Source of the DNA: Vibrio pelagius
GTDB lineage: Bacteria > Pseudomonadota > Gammaproteobacteria > Enterobacterales > Vibrionaceae
Length of the DNA: 64,000 bases
Direction of reading: 5' to 3'
Assembly: GCF_024347575.1 (NCBI RefSeq)
Contig: NZ_AP025503.1
Coordinates: 2,046,001 to 2,110,000 of the forward strand
Below, in pieces: positions 60,268-64,000 of the stretch. Below the pieces are notes generated by a model. The model searched no databases. It was not told where the DNA came from and was given only the letters and a program-made list of their open reading frames with translations. The position numbers and the translations under genes were made by a program. Numbering within the stretch: position 1 is the stretch's first letter; every line of letters starts with the position of its first letter.

Positions 60268-60300
60268 CCTATTATTTTACGGGGTAAATAAAATAATAGG
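60268..60300. promoter_or_regulatory. Inverted repeat with candidate Mlc operator upstream of ptsG
   Basis: Perfect 12-base arms CCTATTATTTTA (60268-60279) and TAAAATAATAGG (60289-60300), spacer 9. Embedded at 60272-60287 is TTATTTTACGGGGTAA, matching the mlc-upstream motif at 12 of 16 positions (shared TTAYTTTRCGRRGTAA). The arms contain the TTATTT/AAATAA half-sites typical of Mlc/NagC operators. Confidence 0.5.
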
Positions 60301-60409
60301 TAATGTTATTTTTAGTAACAAAATTACAGGTGTTATATTTTTTGCTCTCAAGTTCAACAGAATTAGTAAACATCAAAAAAGTTGAGCGTTTTGGTGATCT
60401 AATACACAA

Positions 60410-60433
60410 AAAAGGGAGCTTACGCTCCCTTTT
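60410..60433. terminator. Terminator of the mltG-tmk-holB-tatD operon
   Basis: Stem AAAAGGGAGC / GCTCCCTTTT (60410-60419 with 60424-60433), loop TTAC, 19 bp beyond the tatD stop codon. Confidence 0.9.
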
Positions 60434-60451
60434 GTTTATCAATTTAATTTT

Positions 60452-61219
60452 TTAACGCAAAAAAAGTTTTCGGTAATTTTCCGTTGTTTTTTGTGCAACT
60501 TCTCTCATTGAAACTCCCTTGAGCTGGGCGATGTACGCAGCCACTTCAACGACATATGCAGGCTGATTCTGTTTACCGCGATATGGCACCGGAGCAAGAT
60601 ATGGAGAGTCAGTTTCGATCAGTAGCCTGTCGAGTGGAATATTTTTAACCACTTCTTTTAACTCTGTCGCTTGCCTAAAGGTCACGATGCCAGAAATGGA
60701 TATGTAAAAACCCAACTCCATAGCTGCATCAGCAAACGCCTGATCCTCAGTAAAACAGTGAATAACACCACCGCATTTCTCAGCGCCACCATCACGCAAA
60801 ATAGCGAGGGTATCTTCACGTGCATTGCGTGTATGAATGATCAAAGGCTTGTTAAGCTCAACGGCAAGTTCAACATGCTGCTTAAAACGTTCTTGTTGCA
60901 GCTCCGCTGTCTCCGGCTGATAGTGATAATCCAACCCTGTCTCACCAATAGCAACAACCTTATCGTCGCTGGCGTAACGACGCATACGTTCAAAATCGAA
61001 GTCACTCTCAACATCAAGTGGATGAACACCACACGATGCATGAACATTATCGAAAGGCGATATCATTTCGAGCATATTTTCGAAAGAATCTAATGTCACA
61101 CCAACGGAAAGTAGCTGCTCAACGTTAGCCTCTTTAGCCTTATTGATGACATCTTCTACGCCAGTATGTAAATCTTGATAGTCCAATTTGTCTAAATGAC
61201 AGTGGGAATCTACGAACAT
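60452..61219 (-). CDS. TatD-family metal-dependent hydrolase (YcfH type)
   Basis: 255 aa TIM-barrel metallohydrolase. DSHCHLD near the start (His residues bind metal), GETGLDYHYQ, VIHCFTE and LIETDSPYLAP are the conserved metal and active-site motifs. Close to YcfH/TatD; TatD has DNase and 3'-5' exonuclease activity, but the biological role of the YcfH branch is not settled. It is last in the operon pabC-mltG-tmk-holB-tatD and overlaps holB by 10 bp. Ribosome-binding site GAGGAAA. Confidence 0.94.
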   Translation of the reverse strand: MFVDSHCHLDKLDYQDLHTGVEDVINKAKEANVEQLLSVGVTLDSFENMLEMISPFDNVHASCGVHPLDVESDFDFERMRRYASDDKVVAIGETGLDYHYQPETAELQQERFKQHVELAVELNKPLIIHTRNAREDTLAILRDGGAEKCGGVIHCFTEDQAFADAAMELGFYISISGIVTFRQATELKEVVKNIPLDRLLIETDSPYLAPVPYRGKQNQPAYVVEVAAYIAQLKGVSMREVAQKTTENYRKLFLR

Positions 61220-62196
61220 GTTTCCTCACAAGTGGCAATAAGCCAATTCATTATCAGAAGCTCTGTATTGAGCCCTGGGTGTTGCTTTAATTGTTCAAGA
61301 AGAACCAGCAGCTGACTCGACGATTTATGAGCCGCTTGATACGACAGAGTGATCGATAAAGCTTGTGCATTCGGCAGAATAGATTGACTTTGAATACCAA
61401 AATGTACCTTCTGCACGTCTGAGAGCAGATGCCACAACCAACTTAGCTGAACAATTGAATCTTTCGCTATTTCAGATGCCAATTGCATCAAATTGAAGTC
61501 TTTGCGCTGAACAATCTTCAAAAAACGGTCGAACAGTTGCTGAGAACTCTCTAAGCCGCCCTCTTCGACCATAGCCTTTGCCAGTAGCGGTGCATTGTCA
61601 TTCAGAGCAAGCACGTAATCTGGAACATCTTTGCCTAGCTCTTGCTTCAACCATTGACCACCGACTTCTAAGCTTGGAGTAGTGACGCTGAATTGCTGAC
61701 AACGACTCACAATCGTCGGCATTAAACGATGGCTGTTCTGGCTAACTAGTACAAAAATACAGTCGCTGGAGGGTTCTTCTAAGGTTTTAAGCAGTGCATT
61801 CGATGCCGATTCATTCATCGCCTCGGCTGGACTAATCACGATAACACGCAAGCCGTTCAACTGAGATGACTCTTGCGCCCAACGATTGCTCGAACGTATC
61901 TGGTCAACCGTAATTGCTTTGCCCTCTTTCTCTGGAGAGATAATATGAAAGTCTGGATGACTGCCTGATTTCATTAGTTCACAGCTGTGGCAAAAGCCAC
62001 ACGCCTCACTCTCGTAGTTGATACACATCAACGACGCGGTGAGTTGATCCACGACTTTATCAACCCCCAAACCCAAGGGTGCATTCACAATTGATGAATT
62101 AGGAAATCGCCCGGCTTCTAAGCTCTTTTTCCACTCGTTCCAAAGTGGTGATAGCCAAGGGTATAACTCGGTCATATTTAACCTACTGCTGCTCAA
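61210..62196 (-). CDS. holB: DNA polymerase III delta-prime subunit
   Basis: Clamp-loader subunit that helps load the beta clamp. 328 aa. AAA+ fold without a working P-loop ([13 protein letters not shown], no GKT), as expected for delta-prime; the zinc module has four Cys ([18 protein letters not shown]); a sensor/arginine region follows ([35 protein letters not shown]). It overlaps tmk by 14 bp and tatD by 10 bp. Confidence 0.97.
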   Translation of the reverse strand: MSSSRLNMTELYPWLSPLWNEWKKSLEAGRFPNSSIVNAPLGLGVDKVVDQLTASLMCINYESEACGFCHSCELMKSGSHPDFHIISPEKEGKAITVDQIRSSNRWAQESSQLNGLRVIVISPAEAMNESASNALLKTLEEPSSDCIFVLVSQNSHRLMPTIVSRCQQFSVTTPSLEVGGQWLKQELGKDVPDYVLALNDNAPLLAKAMVEEGGLESSQQLFDRFLKIVQRKDFNLMQLASEIAKDSIVQLSWLWHLLSDVQKVHFGIQSQSILPNAQALSITLSYQAAHKSSSQLLVLLEQLKQHPGLNTELLIMNWLIATCEETCS

Positions 62197-62815
62197 GCCA
62201 AGTTGTTAGTGCTTGTTTGATATCTGCCGCCACTTGCTCGATCTCTTGCTCAGCATTAATGACCAATACAGAGTCATCTTGCTCGGCGATCTCTAAGTAA
62301 CGTTCTCGTGTACGATCGAAAAATGAGATATCCATTTTTTCAATACGATCTAGCTCACCACGACCACGCGCACGCTCTAACCCGACACGCGGGTCCAAAT
62401 CTAAATATAGGGTTAAATCGGGTTTAAAGTCGCCCAAAGTCGTCTCTTTCAAAGAGGTCATGACCTTACGGTCAATCTGACGACCACCACCTTGATAAGC
62501 TTGTGACGACATATCATGACGGTCACCTAAAACCCATTTACCTTCAGCAAGCGCTGGTTTAATCACATTCTCAACCAACTGCACACGTGCCGCATACATC
62601 AATAACAGCTCGGTCATATCTTGCAGCTTTTCGCCTTCATGCTCTTCTTTGACTAAAGAGCGCATCTTTTCGGCAAGAACAGTGCCACCGGGTTCACGAG
62701 TATTCACAACCTCAGCAACGCCTGACTCTTTGAGTGTCGCTAAGATTGCATTAATCGCAGTGCTTTTACCTGCACCTTCTAGACCTTCTACCGTAATAAA
62801 CTTCGACTGATTCAT
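62183..62815 (-). CDS. tmk: Thymidylate kinase
   Basis: Phosphorylates dTMP to dTDP. 210 aa. P-loop GLEGAGKST at about residues 10-18, DRX motif in [16 protein letters not shown], and a lid region with [12 protein letters not shown]. It starts 11 bp after mltG and overlaps holB, as in the enteric tmk-holB order. Confidence 0.98.
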   Translation of the reverse strand: MNQSKFITVEGLEGAGKSTAINAILATLKESGVAEVVNTREPGGTVLAEKMRSLVKEEHEGEKLQDMTELLLMYAARVQLVENVIKPALAEGKWVLGDRHDMSSQAYQGGGRQIDRKVMTSLKETTLGDFKPDLTLYLDLDPRVGLERARGRGELDRIEKMDISFFDRTRERYLEIAEQDDSVLVINAEQEIEQVAADIKQALTTWLEQQ

Positions 62816-62826
62816 AGCTTTGTTCT

Positions 62827-63843
62827 TTATTTGTTCTTTCTTAATTGCTTTAAGTAAGCTCGTACTGCACGGTTGTGCTCAGCCAAACTCTTTGAAAATA
62901 CGTGACCACCTGTGCCGCTTGCCACAAAGTAAAGGTAATTACTCTGCTCTGGATTCAAAGCTGCATTGATCGACGCTCTACCAGCCATTGCAATCGGCGT
63001 AGGTGGTAGACCATTGATTGTGTAAGTGTTGTATGGTGTTGGCGTTCTTAAATCTTTCTTACGAATGTTGCCATCATAGCTGTCACCCATTCCGTAGATA
63101 ACCGTTGGGTCAGTTTGTAGACGCATACGCTTATTTAGGCGATTGACAAATACCGATGAAACACGTTCACGCTCAGAAGCAACGGCGGTCTCTTTTTCGA
63201 TGATAGACGCAAGGATAAGCGCTTCGTAAGGTGATTTTAGAGGTAGCTTATCGGCGCGACTCTCCCACTCTTGATTCACCACATCCATGAGATCTTTATG
63301 AGCACGTTTCAATAAGTCTAAATCGCTAGTGCCATAAGTGTAGTGATAAGTTTCAGCGAGGAACAAGCCTTCGAGCTTCTTATGCTCTATGCCCAGCAGC
63401 TCTGCGATCTCTTCTTCAGAGACGCCTTGTAGTGTCTGCTCAATAAATTCGTTCTGTTCTAACTGCTGACGCCACTCATCAAAGCGGCTACCTTCAACAA
63501 ACGTTATCGTAAACTGATGCTCTTTACCTTCAACCAATACTTGAAGCGCTTGGTTAAGTGTTAGTTCCGGCTCAAGCAAGAAAGTACCCGCTTTCACATC
63601 GACCAATTCGGGATGAAGCTTACGAATTAGTTTGCTGTATGGCGACGCCGTAAACAAACCTTCATCAACCAGTTGATTCAATACCCGATGAAAACTCGCA
63701 CCAGGAGCGACAGTGATCACCAGTGGCTCTTCGAGCTGAATCACTTGTTTTAGGTGCGCTTCAGCTTGATTGTAAATATAGAATGCTGCTGATGCTGCGA
63801 TCACCAGGCATAAGACGACAAAAATAGATAACTTCTTAATCAC
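62827..63843 (-). CDS. mltG: Endolytic murein transglycosylase MltG
   Basis: Inner-membrane transglycosylase that ends growing glycan strands of peptidoglycan. 338 aa, with one N-terminal membrane helix ([20 protein letters not shown]), a LysM-like region, and the YceG fold with the catalytic Glu in [18 protein letters not shown] (about residues 216-218) and [12 protein letters not shown]. The start is GTG at 63843, overlapping the pabC TGA as GTGA, so pabC-mltG are coupled. It precedes tmk. Confidence 0.96.
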   Translation of the reverse strand: MIKKLSIFVVLCLVIAASAAFYIYNQAEAHLKQVIQLEEPLVITVAPGASFHRVLNQLVDEGLFTASPYSKLIRKLHPELVDVKAGTFLLEPELTLNQALQVLVEGKEHQFTITFVEGSRFDEWRQQLEQNEFIEQTLQGVSEEEIAELLGIEHKKLEGLFLAETYHYTYGTSDLDLLKRAHKDLMDVVNQEWESRADKLPLKSPYEALILASIIEKETAVASERERVSSVFVNRLNKRMRLQTDPTVIYGMGDSYDGNIRKKDLRTPTPYNTYTINGLPPTPIAMAGRASINAALNPEQSNYLYFVASGTGGHVFSKSLAEHNRAVRAYLKQLRKNK

Positions 63844-64000
63844 GAGTTTAATAGTCCTTGAAGGGTACGTGTGACATGTCCAATTTCGAATTGTGTTTCT
63901 TTAATCTTGGTAACAGGCGCAACACCAAGGAGCGAGTTAGTCATAAAGACCTCATCGCTAGAGAGCAGGTGTTTTAGATCGAAGCCGCCGACGACGACCT
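63840..64000 (-). CDS. pabC: Aminodeoxychorismate lyase, 3' part (truncated by window edge)
   Basis: Removes pyruvate from 4-amino-4-deoxychorismate to give p-aminobenzoate for folate. Only the last 52 codons are inside the window; they read ...SSDEVFMTNSLLGVAPVTKI...[10 protein letters not shown], the standard PabC C terminus. It overlaps the start of mltG by 4 bp (GTGA). Confidence 0.88.
   Translation of the reverse strand, partial: VVVGGFDLKHLLSSDEVFMTNSLLGVAPVTKIKETQFEIGHVTRTLQGLLNS

Larger units (their letters stand above)
60006..60451. other. ptsG upstream region
   Basis: 446-bp gap that must hold the ptsG promoter. It contains an AT-rich inverted repeat with an Mlc-like site (60268-60300), about 260-295 bp before the ptsG start, and the tatD-side terminator at 60410. 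No CRP box of standard spacing was found by eye. Confidence 0.7.

Overview
The window is a 64 kb stretch of gammaproteobacterial chromosome that I assign to Vibrio (Vibrionaceae). The reasons are the gene orders bioA/serS/rarA/lolA/ftsK/lrp/ald, lapA-lapB-pyrF beside ihfB-rpsA-cmk, comEC-msbA-lpxK-ycaR-kdsB, lolC-lolD-lolE/PilZ/mfd/csiV, and mlc/pykA/ptsG/tatD-holB-tmk-mltG-pabC. CsiV and CheV of the type seen here, and moderate-to-low G+C, also fit. I cannot name the species. No rRNA, tRNA, CRISPR array, insertion sequence, integrase or prophage was seen.

Layout. 1-9267: 3' part of bioA, then serS, rarA, lolA and ftsK on the minus strand, a frameshifted lrp, and divergent ald. 9304-13642: a SAM methyltransferase, cysB, a membrane-anchored coiled-coil protein and miaE. 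13655-24580: an accessory-looking minus-strand block with a very large lipoprotein met-zincin protease, a beta-barrel outer-membrane protein and a complete five-gene peptide ABC importer. 24581-32400: pyrF-lapB-lapA, ihfB, rpsA, cmk, kdsB-ycaR-lpxK. 32409-40318: msbA, comEC, a DUF2062 protein, and the LolCDE lipoprotein exporter. 40533-46083: PilZ protein, mfd, csiV, a GNAT acetyltransferase. 46161-51498: the SOS mutagenesis cassette imuA-imuB-dnaE2 behind a near-consensus LexA box. 51571-60433: cheV, mlc, pykA, a patatin-like phospholipase, a 29-residue YnhF-like membrane peptide, two small outer-membrane proteins and ptsG. 60452-64000: tatD, holB, tmk, mltG and the 3' part of pabC in one overlapping operon.

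How the genes work together. LolA and LolCDE sort lipoproteins to the outer membrane; the met-zincin carries a lipobox with Gly at +2 and so is a predicted client. MsbA, LpxK, KdsB and LapAB form a lipopolysaccharide set: making, moving and controlling lipid A/Kdo. Mlc and PtsG are a known regulatory pair (EIICB-Glc sequesters Mlc), and the same 16-base palindrome-like motif lies upstream of both here. Mfd, RarA and ImuA-ImuB-DnaE2 deal with damaged or stalled DNA. The protease, porin-like protein and peptide importer could form a peptide scavenging unit, which is inference from adjacency.

Most noteworthy: (1) a single-base insertion breaks lrp after about residue 84; (2) the protease/outer-membrane protein/peptide importer block; (3) the shared candidate Mlc operator upstream of mlc and ptsG; (4) GGA-loop hairpins in the rpsA leader, as expected for S1 autoregulation; (5) an overlooked 29-aa YnhF-like gene; (6) a LexA box placed only 8 bp from the imuA start codon.
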